A stretch of DNA of 64,000 nt from Actinernus sp. WN-2022. Taxonomy: Eukaryota > Cnidaria > Anthozoa > Actiniaria > Actinernidae. Numbering within the stretch: position 1 is the first letter of the stretch; the number at the start of each line of letters is the position of its first letter. The notes under the pieces are model-generated. The model was not told the origin of the DNA. It saw only the letters and a list, made by a program, of their open reading frames with translations, and made no database searches. The stretch covers positions 36,127,976 through 36,191,975 of the forward strand of contig JAOWCC010000019.1 in assembly GCA_030867875.1 (NCBI GenBank). Direction: 5' to 3'. This document shows positions 11,252 through 21,279 of this stretch, in pieces. Position numbers and translations under genes: made by a program.

Positions 11252-13054
11252 TCAAATGTTTTCAATAAGGCTTTTGGTGGGTCTTGACACCCTTGTTGAC
11301 CTACGAGGGGTACAGTCCAGCAGTGCGTTGTCACTGTTACCAGGTTCCACTGTAGGTTCCGTGATTTCTAATGTGGGGTCTTCATCCACAAGCTCTTCCT
11401 GTTGACAGCTTAGGGGTTTGAGTGATTCATCAGTCAGTAGCTTCTTCAAATGGGATGAATTTCGGGTCACTTTCCTACCAGCATTTTCTGCAGTTATCAT
11501 ACTGTGTTTCCTTTCTGTCACTGTAAGTGGCTCAGGGTGGTATGGAGTGGATAACTTTCACGCTTTGGCTGTTTCACTAAGACAGTGTCTCCAACTTGAA
11601 GATCACACTCTTTGATGGCTCTTATGGTGGACTCCGCTTGGCTCTTGATTTTGACTTTCTGTAATTCATCCTTCTCACGCATAGTTACAGGATCATATCT
11701 CTCAGCACAGGGCATGGTGACAGGGTCAGGTAGTTTTACTCTGATAGGTCTGCCAAAAAAGGCTGTGGCTGGGGCAACTCCAGTAGTACAATGAGGAGTT
11801 GCACGATAGTTACGGAGAAACTGGTACATGTCTTGTTTCCAGTGTGTCGAGGTGCGTAGCATTTTGCCAATCGTTTTCATAAAACGCTCAACTTCACCAT
11901 TAGCTTCAGGCCAAAGAGGATAAACTTTGCAAACTGTGCAAATTCATGGCCATTAAATGGAGGGCCATTGACAGATTTGACTACTTAGGGATGACCGCCT
12001 TGGCAGAGGTTGAGTGTACAATCTCTAGCTCGGGGAATCTTGAGTAATCATCCACAATTACCAGGATATAGTGTCCTGATACTTCACAAAAGTCTATGCT
12101 CACCTGTTCCCAGGGACCATTGGGTAATGGTGTCATCTTCAGAGGTTCACGAGAGGGCTTGGGTGTAGCCACCTGACAGGGAATGCACTGTTTCACTATA
12201 GAATCTGTAAGGGTGTCCATTTTAGGAAACCAAACCTTTGAGCACAGCAGACTGAGTGTCTTGACCAGACCTTGATGGCCTTCGTGAGCCAATTGTACTA
12301 CTCGTCGCTGTAAGTCATGGGGAATGACTTACAGAATGACTGTCAGCTCACTACAGATGTTGGCAAAGATTTTGAGAGCACTGATGTCACCATCCTCTGG
12401 CTTTAGGTTGTCCCACTGACCAGATGAGATGAGGCGCATCACCGTTTGCAGTGTAACATCCTTTTCTGTCGACTCGATTATCTCTTCTCTACTTAGAGCT
12501 TTGGGTGTGGCTTGAGACATAACAAAGTTAACATACTGTTCTGCAGACTCAGTAATAAGATTACAAGTTGTGCCTCCTTGAAGATGTCTTGAGATGTAGT
12601 CAGCTGGATTCTGGTCGCCTCTTGCATACAGAACTTCAAAATCAAATGACTGTAGCTTGAGACGCCAGTTGTCAATCCGGGCTGAGGCTTGAGATGTAGG
12701 GCGGTTGAAGATGGGTAACAGTGGCTTGTGATCAGTTATCACAGTAAAGTGGCTTCCCAGTAAGTACATCCTGAAGTGATGGCAACCCCAGGTAATTGCT
12801 AGGGCCTCACACTCAATTTGAGAGTACCGCCTTTCCACACTTGAAAGAGCTTTGCTAGCATACGAGATGACTTTACCATCTTGTGTCACAACAGCACCCA
12901 GGCCAATAGGACTGGCATCAACAAGTAAAACTGAGTCCTTACCAGGATCAAAATATGCCATGACTTCATCACAGGTGAGACTGCTTTTGAGCTTTTCTAA
13001 GGCTGCTTGATGCGGTGCATCTTCCCATTTTACTCCTTTGTGTGTGAGGTCACG
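11252..13054 (-). pseudogene. gypsy pol remnant: RNase H, integrase, C-terminal tail
   Basis: From 13054 downward on minus: the last residues of reverse transcriptase, then RNase H (VLLVDASPIGLGAV, ALSSVERRYSQIECEALA, ITDHKPL, RGDQNPADYISR), K02A2.6 type. A break near 12329 is followed by the integrase zinc-binding domain (AHEGHQG, CIPCQ) and the core (SIDFCE with the first Asp; VDDYSRF). The second catalytic Asp position (normally in a DNG motif) reads VNG here near 11970. After another break, NGEVERFMKTIG carries the catalytic Glu and NYRATPHCTTG the integrase C-terminal part; the tail (RSTRVSRPTK) ends at 11252. Stops and frameshifts separate the pieces, and the core is shortened. It cannot make an active polyprotein. 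Confidence 0.85.
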
Positions 13055-13066
13055 CTATTCACTACA

Positions 13067-13113
13067 GTCACGTGATCCCGACCCTGCACACACAAATCAA
13101 CAAGATGGCGACT
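13067..13113 (+). promoter_or_regulatory. promoter and start region of the P transposase, TISU-like
   Basis: GTCACGTGATCCCGACCCTG, then CACACA and CAACAAGATGGCG. The same arrangement (GTCACG, GATCCTGCACACA, CAAGATGGCG) occurs on minus before the accessory gene (18432-18482). CAAGATGGCGAC resembles TISU (SAASATGGCGGC), which sets both transcription and translation start on short 5' leaders. The ATG at 13105 runs only five codons (stop TAA), or its exon ends at the donor GTGAGT and continues elsewhere. Confidence 0.5.
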
Positions 13114-13208
13114 CGTGAGTAACTACGAGTCGCAGTTTATTTGACAATTTTTTTTGAACTTTCTGTCTGTGTTTCAAAATCTAATGAGAAGAGTTTAAAG
13201 AGAAAGTG

Positions 13209-13439
13209 ATGCCAGGAGAGAACTGCGCAGTATTTGGCTGCGGATCATCTCGAAGAACGAAAGGAATTGGTATTTGGAAGTTGCCATTGGCGAAGGACGA
13301 AGCTCATTCAACATGGAAGAAGGAATGGCTTGGAGAGATCAAGAAGACGAGGGATTTGGATCGGAGTTTCAAGGAGTTGATAGAAAAAGACCGTGTGTTC
13401 ACATGTGAGAAGCATTTTGCAGCTGAAGATATTGAAATA
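13209..13439 (+). CDS. THAP-domain exon of the P-element transposase
   Basis: ATG 13209. Product reads [14 protein letters not shown] with Cys 6 and Cys 11, then IWKLPL, and FTCEKHF with Cys 66 and His 69: the C2CH zinc signature of THAP domains, the sequence-specific DNA-binding module of P-type transposases and THAP9. The exon ends at donor GTAAGT (13440), within EDIEI. The codons are uninterrupted. The protein region that normally follows (coiled coil and start of the RNase H fold) is not found, so an internal deletion lies between this exon and 13560. Confidence 0.85.
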
Positions 13440-13559
13440 TGTAAGTAAAGTTCTTATAACTCGTTCGATTTGCGCTTTTATTTACACTTCAACGTCGCAC
13501 TGTTTACAGTTTGGTCTTTCTATAAGCTTGCTGTTCTCTTGATTTTAATGGTTTTCGAG

Positions 13560-15072
13560 TCTCTCACTGACTCGTATTTTGATGTTCAACGCTATGTTGT
13601 CTTGTTGTTTGACGATATGAAAGTACAATCAAATCTTGTTTTGGATAGTTATGGATAGTTATGGATAGTTATGGATAAGGCAGATGAGCTTGCAACACAT
13701 GCTTTGGCATTCCTTGTACGTGGTGTGTGCACTGAGCTGAAGTTTTGTTTAGCACACTTTTCAACAATGGTGTAACTGCTGCACAGTTGATGCCCATATT
13801 CTGGGAAGCAGTCTGCATCCTTGAAAGCAGCTGCAATTTGTGGGTTATTGCCACTACCTCCGATGGTGCTTCCCCGAACAGATGGTTTTACAGATTGCAC
13901 AAGCCTCTGGACGGAGATGCATGCACGGATGTGTGTTATCGGCCAATAAACCTGTTTGCGCCTCATCGTTTCATTTACTTCATGTCTGATGCCCCACACC
14001 TGATCAAGACCACCCGGAACTGTTTGCATCACTCTGGCTCTGGCACATGCACTAGATACATGTGGGAACACATTGCTCAACTATTTTACCAAGACATTGA
14101 CAATGGATTAAAGTTGCTGCCCAAGCTCACATATGATCATATCAACCTGAGCTCATATTCCGTCATGCGAGTGAATCTAGTAGCCCAAGTTCTCAGTGCC
14201 TCGGTAGCAGCAGTGCTTCAGTCATTTGGTCCCCAGGAAGCAGCAGCAACTTCAAAGCTCTGTGAGATGGTTGACAGTTTCTTCGATTGTCTCAATGTCA
14301 GAAGTTTGAGAGAACATGAGAGGAAGCGAAAGCCCCTTGCTTGCACCCTACAGATCTACTGATCATAAAAGGTATGTGAATATTGTTAAAAAGAATTCAG
14401 TGCTGGATGACATTTTATGAGCAGAACTTCCTGATAGGTGTTTCTGGTGGAGTGTGTATTGGGAGATTGGGGGGGGGGGGGGGGGGGGGAGAAAACACTT
14501 TCTGAAATCTAGTTGTTTTGTTAAGAAATAAATGAATAGGAGTATATTGGCACTCAATAATACAAATGCATAATTATTAAATAAAACATGATTTATATTA
14601 AGTTGATAATTAAATTTATCTTAATTATTATTGTAGGTTCCAGTGGTTGACAGGATATCTGGAATATCTAAGAAAGTGGAAGGAGAGTACTGAACGCAGA
14701 CCAGGGAATTTCACCCGAGCCGCCAGGGGCAAAATGTTCATATCGTGGCAGACATATGAACGATTCCAGATAACTGTGCATTCTGTGATTGAGGTTTGCA
14801 AGTTCCTGCTGCAAGAGGGTATGGAGTATGTCTTGACAGAACGCTTCTGTCAGGATATAGTCGAAGAGTACTTTGGAAGTCAGCGCAAATTGGGCAGACG
14901 GAATGACAATCCCGACATTCGCACATTTGGCTACAATGACAACACCATTCGCATTCAACGGACAATATCTTGTCAGAGTGGAAATACTCGAGGAAGAAAA
15001 GATAAGCTCAAGTCATGGACGGAAGTTACAGATGACCATTACCATCCCGAAAGAAAAGTAGAAGAACATTAA
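13560..15072 (+). pseudogene. P-element (THAP9-like) transposase catalytic region, broken
   Basis: YVVLLFDDMKVQSNLV near 13600 carries the first catalytic Asp. Then a 10-bp sequence (TAGTTATGGA) is present three times in a row (13647-13676) and breaks the frame. ADELATHALAFLVRG resumes; a one-base deletion near 13763 changes frame again; [12 protein letters not shown] and [11 protein letters not shown] (second Asp) follow. A third frameshift near 14350 precedes donor GTATGT (14372); the acceptor TAG is at 14634-14636. The last exon reads [32 protein letters not shown] (acidic residues of the active site) and GYNDNTIR, to TAA at 15072. These are hallmark motifs of P-type transposases. The intron holds a run of 21 G (14469-14489). 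At least three frame breaks mean no active enzyme. Confidence 0.85.
14469..14489 (+). repeat. poly-G tract (21 G)
   Basis: Uninterrupted G run inside the transposase intron. Such tracts can form G-quadruplexes and are hard to sequence. Confidence 0.9.
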
Positions 15073-15516
15073 CTGTTTTGTCTTTGAACAGAAGCAAAAT
15101 GCCTGCTTTTTTGTTTTAGTACTTGTATCCATGGTAGAGTGCAAACAATATAACTGTGCAAGATTAGTAAACAAAATTACACTAATTTGCGATAATTTGT
15201 AAATAGGTCACGGTTCAACTATTTGATCAGTATTTGTAATTGAAGGGCTCCCGGCAAGAATGTCCTAAGTGACTTTCTGTCAATTGTAGCTTAAATGTGG
15301 TGTTGTTGGCATAAAAAAAGTGCTTATTTTTTAAAACAATGACAGATTCATGGTCAAATAATTAAAACTGATCCAACTAGTCCACTTTTTGAAGGATATC
15401 TTTTTTTGGCCTTAGACACCCTGGATAACTTTTCAGACACTGTACTGTGATAGTAAATATCAATGTTTATATAATTATATCAATTTCATCTTCATACAAT
15501 AAAATAATTGTCTGTT
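15073..15516. other. convergent 3' spacer of the P-like element
   Basis: 444 bp between the stop codons of the two opposing genes. AT-rich; CAATAAAATAATTG near 15499 provides polyadenylation-like signals. No gene. Confidence 0.5.
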
Positions 15517-16489
15517 TTACTCCTGCCTTTGTTGTTCATTTTCTTGGCAACTTCTGCTAATTTCTTTACGCAGAGACTTGCTCTTAATTTGTTTAGCCTT
15601 AATTGTATACCGCTGGACAATGTCTTTAGCATATGAGAATGAGCGCACTCTTACATATAGGCTCACAATGTCATGCAAAATACTCTTCTTAACATCACTG
15701 TCAGGTTTGCATCCAGCATCAGCCACAATAAAATGGTAGTTGGCCAATACATTACCGTCGCTAGTCGATTTGAGAGTTATACCCACAATGTGAATTTTTT
15801 GCAAACCAGCTTTCAAAGTTGATTGTCTGAAATAATGTTCAGTCTTCAAAAAAATATTCTGTGCTGGTAAAGTAACTGCCCAAAGCCCCCCTCTGTTCAA
15901 ACTTGATACCAGCTTCTGCTTCTGTGAGTCACTAATTTCCAGTTTTCCAGCCTCGAGGATGGCCATAGCTTGTTGGCTTTCATCCGAATTCACTCTATAG
16001 TGTTTCTTGTAGAGGTTTTGTAGAACATATCCAGCAACATACTGTAGACCAGCCTTTTGTTTGTCTGTCAGCGGAGGCAAGGTTTCACTGCTTGTAGTAG
16101 AGTGCTTCTGTTGCTTGCACTGCAACATTTCCGTAAAAAATGGAATAAAACTTTTCGGCATCCCCTTTCTTTTGAAGTGATTCATAGGTTGTTTTGAGAA
16201 GAGAGAATTCTTGAGATCCTTCCTCCAGTTCGAATATGAGGCCAGTCATCTCATTCCTAAGACTTGCATCGAACTCCTTTCTCTCTTTAACCTTCAGCAC
16301 AGCACTGCTTACTATCTCGGCTAGAAGGTTTGCTGTGAACTTGACCATCTCCCTATCATTTTCTGCAGGCTTCGTGGCCCTGTGCCTTTCATATCCTCCT
16401 CCAGTCTTGTACTTCTTTCCGCAGTCACAACTAATTTCTCGAGTCTGTGCCTATAAACGAAAGATAAATGAAAAGCTGCAATAAGTTAA

Positions 16490-17900
16490 AGCAAGTTCAA
16501 GCAAGTTACAATTCTGGAGCTCTCCCAAGAGACTGGTCAAGTGCTATGGTTGTACCCGTCTTCAAGAAATCTAGTAAAGAAAACCCTGCCAACTATCGTC
16601 CTATATCACTTACCTGTTTGTCCTGCAAGATAATGGAACATGTGGTTCTTAGCCACCTAAATAAACACTTATCAGCTAATAACATTCTCTCTGACCTACA
16701 ACACGGATTCCGTTCTGGACTCTCTTGTGAAACCCAACTTGTTCTTACAGTTCACGACTGGGCCAGCATCATCAACAAGCATGGCCAAGCTGATGCCTTG
16801 CTTCTCGATCTAAGCAAGGCGTTTGATAAAGTATCCCACGAGAAGCTATTACACAAGCTCTTGCACTATGGCATCCACGGAAGGTCTCTCTTGTGGATTT
16901 CTAGCTTTCTCTCCAATCGCTCTCAATTTGTGACTGTGAATGGCACCCACTCAAGTAGCATTGCTGTTACCTCAGGCGTACCACATGGATCAGTCCTGGG
17001 TCCAACATTGTTCTTGCTGTTTATCAATGATATTGCAAATAGGGCTAATTCACAACTGCGTCTGTTTGCGGATGATGCAGTAGTATACCGGGACATCAAG
17101 TCTCCAACCGATCATCAGTTGCTACAAGATGACCTCATCAATCTATCCAAATGGGCTTCAGATTGGCAAATGGAATTTAACATATCCAAATGCCATCTCC
17201 TTTCAGTAACAAACAAGCACAAGCCGTACATGTCCACCTACTCGGCCAACTCGCAGGATCTATCTCAAGTCCCCCACTATGATTATCTGGGTGTACGTTG
17301 CTGTAAAACCCTAAGATGGGGGCCCCATTGCTGCAAAATTGCTAGTAAGGCGAACAAAACCCTTGGGCTGATAAGACGATCCCTCAAACCCTGTAATATC
17401 GCAGTTAAAGAAAGAGCCTACCAGTCTCTTGTCAGGCCTATCCTGGAATATGCTGCTCCTGTATGGAATCCCCACACAGACACTGACGTAAATCGCCTTG
17501 AACAAGTTCAAAAAAACGCTGCCAGATTTGTTTCGAACAATTATAATCCTACTGTAAGCACATCTAATTTAGTCAGGTCATTAGGTTGGGACACTCTAGA
17601 ACAAAGACGCCTCCTTAATCAATCAGTGCTGTTTTTTTAAATTAGAAATGGGCTGGTAAACATCCCTTTCCCTGAGTGTGTTACTACTTCCTCCAGATCT
17701 AGTAGACGCCATCAGTTTAAGTACACACAACTTCCAGTTAATGTATTAGCATATAGCTATTCTTTTTTCCCTAGGGCTATAAGAGTATGGAACCTGCTTC
17801 CGTATGAAGCAGTTTCTGCTAACAGTCTAGCCAGTTTCAAGTCAACTGCCCTGCCTGCCATTCGATCTATGCAGGTGCCTAGCCACCTGCGCAGGCTATA
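16490..17900 (+). pseudogene. LINE reverse transcriptase
   Basis: Motifs in order: GALPRDWSSAMVVPVFKK, NYRPISLTCLSCKIMEHV, LQHGFRSGLSCETQL, LLDLSKAFDKVSH, SGVPHGSVLGPTLFLLFIND, LRLFADDAVVY (the FADD active site), then thumb and C-terminal parts (YAAPVWNPHT, RRLLNQSVLFF). A TAA at 17638-17640, directly after a run of seven T, interrupts the frame; the next 86 codons stay in phase (IRNGLVNIPF to LPYEAVS and HLRRL) to TAG at 17898-17900. One stop in an otherwise clean frame suggests a fairly young copy, or an assembly error at the T run. Confidence 0.9.
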
Positions 17901-17983
17901 GATCGCTCGTATATATGTTTAGTTATTATTCTTATCTATTTAATATTTACTTAATATTTTGGTATGTGTCACGATTTAAATCG

Positions 17984-18107
17984 CGTAGCTTATTATTATT
18001 ATTAGTAGTAGTAGTATTATTATTATTATTAGTAGTAGTAGTAGTAGTAGTAGTAGTATTATCATTACTCTTATGTTACTTAGTTTATTATTATTATTCT
18101 AATTTAT
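17984..18107 (+). repeat. TTA/TAG trinucleotide microsatellite
   Basis: TTATTATTATTATTAGTAGTAGTAG and similar blocks. Likely the 3' tail of the LINE. Confidence 0.85.
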
Positions 18108-18431
18108 ATATTATTTAAACTCCCAGTATTAGTGAAAACTATCCCAGGGAGTATAACCATCTAAGTAAAAGACATTTTGTGCTGTTTTCACTGACATTAT
18201 ACACATATAATATGCACAACATACATGGGCAATGGCGAGTGTGTTACTTCATACGAAGCAAGATCGTGCAGATCTTTTAGCTTGTTCGATCGAGAATTCG
18301 ACTCAAAAATCCGATTTTCTACACTTACACTACTCACAGCAGCTGAAAAGTCTTCTTGTACACCTTCATCTTCCTCCAATGCATCTAAAATTGCTTCCAA
18401 ATCATCACCAAATATGAAAAGCGCGTCCGTA

Positions 18432-18482
18432 TCTTCCGCCATCTTGTTTCACTGTGTGCAGGATCAGTGTCCGTGACGTGCA
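18432..18482 (-). promoter_or_regulatory. promoter and start region of the P-element accessory gene
   Basis: On minus: CACGTCACGGACACTGATCC, TGCACACAGTG, AAACAAGATGGCGGAAGA. Parallel to 13067-13113. The ATG of CAAGATGGCGGA starts the accessory protein, so here the TISU-like element sets the start codon. Confidence 0.5.
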
Positions 18483-18515
18483 GGCTCAACATCAGAGAGC
18501 CGCTATTGTTTGGCG

Positions 18516-18563
18516 CCCTTGAAGTCCGCCGGCTTTCATAACCAGTCTTCTCTACTAACTATG
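18516..18563 (-). repeat. right terminal inverted repeat of the P-like element
   Basis: Reverse complement of 10895-10942 with two differences. Ends ACTAACTATG on plus. Confidence 0.8.
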
Positions 18564-18689
18564 ATTAATAGTTCAATTAATAGTAGCCTCTTAGGAGCCT
18601 TCGCGGAACGAGACTGTGAACACAAGATGGCATTGATAAAGCCACAAGTGATATAACTAATGTATTAAGATATATTGGCCTTAGCTCGC

Positions 18690-19455
18690 TTAAAGTAAGA
18701 CTGTCCTGCAACGTTAAAAACCTCGAAAACCGCCATACGCCTTGGTATAACTTTGACTGCAAGCCGCTAAAGAAAATTCTAAAAAAATTGCGAGCTCCCT
18801 TTCAAAAGACCCACTAAATTGTGAACTTAGAGGTCAATATTTCTTTACCAAAAGAAATTATAAGAATCTTGTAAGAACACGAAAAGTAAAGCACTCCCAA
18901 GACCAAATACACCACCTAGAATGATCACTACAAATCACTTATAACGGGATTTTTTAGCCACTGGAATACTAAATGTATCCTGAATATCATATGTCAACAA
19001 GCATTTGTAGCTTACAATGCAAAATATGCCCGAACCAGTGATTTCCAGAGACTATTCCATCTATTCCTATTCCGGAATACGGTCAATCGAACGCACCCTA
19101 AATCTAGTGAGTCCAGAAAATAAGACAGGATGGTTTAGCTCCCAAGGGAAATACAAGAGCTAACAATATGAGCCACAAACAATGGGTAGATCATTTAAAT
19201 GAGCTTTATAATGTGCAATCTGAAGATCTTGATGGTGAAGAGTTGAAAGATACTGTAAATAAAATACCACGTTCAATGAAACTCTGGATGCAGATATAAC
19301 AGACGAAGAAATACAATCTGCAATTAACAAATTAAAGACGAAAAAGAAAGGAGCATTGATGGTCTGATAAATAAAATGTTTATTCAAGGAAAAGACCAGT
19401 TAGCTTCGCCGCTAAGAAAACTGTTCAACCTTATTTTAAAAATAGACACCCAATG
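18690..19455 (+). pseudogene. decayed LINE fragment (linker and N-terminal reverse transcriptase)
   Basis: Pieces in shifting frames: TPWYNFDCKPLKKILKKL near 18730, ELRGQYFFTKRNYKNLVR near 18830, HKQWVDHLNELYN near 19170, and DEEIQSAINKLKTKK near 19300 followed by SIDGLINKMFIQGKDQL. This is the region between endonuclease and reverse transcriptase of CR1/L2-like LINEs. It has many frame breaks, so it is older than the LINE at 16490. Confidence 0.7.
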
Positions 19456-20449
19456 GCTGTATGTATCTACTGCATGCAATTATTAGGAATGTGATGCTGA
19501 GTATGAGAAGATAGATGGAATAATGCGAAATTGATTTACATGTACACAAATTGTGGTTGGATATTTATTGACTGGGATTACGCAAATTCTCGCAAAAAAA
19601 TATTGAGCACACTGCTTTGACAAAAATTAAATATTGAACAAACAACCTAACCCCTAGAACATGGATGTTTTTGCCTCAGTATGTACACTGTTATCCACTA
19701 CTTCTCAGTTGACAGAGCTTGCAGCCTAAAAACGGTATAGAATATTATTTCAGCGGCAGAATAATATTTCAGCTGGTTTTGCCACGCTTAACGTCATTGT
19801 GACGTTAGTGTCAATTCACTCACCCCCTCTTAACGTCACGGTAGGAACTCATTAGCGTATTAAACGGCAGATTCCAATGCACTATTTTTGCTCAACTCTG
19901 GGTCAACAATAACATTTAAAGAAAATCTTACGGCTAATGTTCTATAAGCTTTAGTAAAACATGTTCTATTCATAAGCCCTGCCAACATTTCTTCAAAAAA
20001 AAGTAGATGATTATATTAAACATAAACAAAGTCGCGAGACGCCATTTTGTATTTGCTTATCATCGAGCGCTAAGACTAAGTATTATCTGCTATGTACATG
20101 GACAAGTCATTCCATACTGAAATATAATGTTTCGTGCACGATAAAGTAATTTCTTACCTTTCATCCTGGGCATGAAGTAGGCTTATGAAAGGAAATAAAC
20201 AAAACAGCTCCTGTAATGATGTAGTCTGTTCACCGGAGAGAGGCAAGATGGCTGCCTTTCATTCGTTATAGTCACATGGAGTCGAGGCATCACAGGAATC
20301 CCACAAACCGTGTAAGATGCTAGACGCCAGAGAAGACCCTGGGGTCGAGGTTGTTTCGCGGGAAGACGCGGCCTTTCACACATTTGCATTGCGCGGAGCT
20401 ATAGCGGAGGTTGAAGTGTGAGTAAATCGAAAGAAGCAGAAGGTACAAA
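19456..20449. other. no gene; one short dispersed repeat
   Basis: Mostly unassignable. GCTTATCATCGAGCGCTAAG at 20056-20093 returns in reverse orientation near 23797-23832 (TATTATCTGCT end included). GCAAGATGGCTGCC at 20244 is a YY1-like core. I see nothing coding. Confidence 0.4.
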
Positions 20450-21172
20450 ATGTCGGCTGAGGAATATAGAGGTAAGAAACTGGTGAAAATATGACTAAGA
20501 TTGTCAGTAAGCGGACCTCGGTAATTTTCGTATTTTCCAAGTTAATATCGTTTCTGTTCTGTTTATGTATAGTGCGGTGAAGTTCGTTGCGCAGAGGCAC
20601 AACTCTGGGGAATAACGGACAGCTACGTCGTGGATTACCTTGAAGAGCTATCTTCAAGGCAGCCTGCGAATTGTAAACGAGGTAAATACGGTACTAGCAA
20701 TGGGATTTTGATCTGTTCCGTGCCAATCCGGCTCCTTAGTGTCAGTGTGATTTAAGACTAGCCGAGAGTGTGACGTTACTTTATTGAAATCATTTCTCTC
20801 TCTTTATATTTTTCAGCAAAGACCAGATCTAACCGAATGCGAGCGCTGGGATAAAATGCTCCTGTTTAACGTGGAGTTTTTGAAATATCAGCTTCCACAA
20901 CTGAAGGTAAAAGTGTTTCTCGTTGTAATCATAATTTGTCAGTAATCTCTCGCAGAACCATACCCTGGGTTCCAGAGGCCCAAAGAAGTAATTAACCAAT
21001 TAGAACCTCTGGAACCCAGGGTAGAAGAATCAGGCAAAACAAAATAAATAATATAAATTCTTGATTTATTATTATAATTTACTGTATATTGCAGGGCAAA
21101 GGATTAAGGATGCCACCACCAGCCCACTGCCATGTTCCGCGTGCAAAGAAAGCACGCACAGATGACCATTGA
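20450..21172 (+). pseudogene. small four-exon gene-like structure, unrecognised
   Basis: Exons suggested by strong splice sites: 20450-20471 (ATG, donor GTAAGA), 20573-20681 (acceptor TATAG, donor GTAAAT), 20817-20906 (acceptor TTTTTCAG, donor GTAAAA), 21095-21172 (acceptor TTGCAG, stop TGA). Exons 3 and 4 are in phase and read RPDLTECERWDKMLLFNVEF, then a basic tail KKARTDDH. Exon 2 fits the same frame only with a TAA inside it (HNSGE stop RTATSW) and exon 1 joins with a one-base frame error. So either the gene is dead or the start lies elsewhere. I do not recognise the protein. Confidence 0.4.
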
Positions 21173-21279
21173 CAAAGACCAAGTGTAACTGAAATAGCAG
21201 CTGGAAACCAAAAAGTGAAAGAAGCATTTCGTATCATGGACGTTTATGAATGTAGTAGCTCCTAAAAGAACCGGTGTTT

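Larger units (their letters stand above)
10976..13066 (-). mobile_element. Ty3/gypsy retrotransposon, internally deleted, with GTCAC duplication
   Basis: Flanked by GTCAC on both sides (10971-10975 and 13067-13071). The 3' LTR is complete at 10976-11101. At the other end only the first 18 bases of the 5' LTR survive (13049-13066), joined directly to pol sequence. The deletion therefore removed the rest of the 5' LTR, gag, protease and most of reverse transcriptase after or during insertion. It sits between the P-element left end and the THAP gene. Confidence 0.85.
16490..18120 (+). mobile_element. 5'-truncated non-LTR retrotransposon (CR1/L2/Jockey-like)
   Basis: Begins abruptly inside the reverse transcriptase, as LINE copies usually do after incomplete reverse transcription, and ends in a TTA/TAG microsatellite (about 17984-18107). 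It is inserted in the intron of the P-element accessory gene, in opposite orientation. I could not find a convincing target duplication. Confidence 0.8.
15517..18442 (-). pseudogene. accessory zinc-finger protein of the P-like element (antisense gene)
   Basis: Exon 1 (18442 to about 18225) starts at ATG in CAAGATGGCGGA. The product opens MAEDTDALFIFGDDLEAILD, very acidic, and reaches a GTATGT donor near 18224. Exon 2 starts after acceptor TAG at 16451: EISCDCGKKYKTGGGYERHR is a zinc-finger-like Cys-x-Cys...His motif, followed by a helical region (LLAEIVSSAVLKVKERKEF). A frameshift lies in 16085-16185. The rest reads LTDKQKAGLQYVAGYVLQNLY, NRGGLWAVT and DSDVKKSILHDIVSLYVRV, to stop 15517. It converges on the transposase and its leader copies the transposase leader, so I infer it belongs to the element. 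Function unknown; DNA or transposase binding is possible. The LINE lies inside the single intron, so it need not disrupt the message. Confidence 0.6.
10895..18563. mobile_element. P-element-like DNA transposon with tail-to-tail transposase and accessory gene
   Basis: Ends are 48-bp inverted repeats (10895-10942 and 18516-18563; two mismatches that I can see). TTAATA stands beside each end, offset by one base on the right, so a target duplication is possible but not exact. Inside: THAP domain and P-type transposase on plus (13209-15072) and a zinc-finger protein on minus (15517-18442), converging on a 445-bp gap. A gypsy element (10976-13066) and a LINE (about 16490-18120) were inserted later. 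Removing both leaves about 4 kb, a reasonable size for a P-type element. Both genes are damaged, so this copy is dead. Confidence 0.75.

Noticed and set aside
13649..14080. 143-codon minus-strand frame opposite the P transposase
   Set aside because: Shadow of the transposase; the plus strand has the family motifs.
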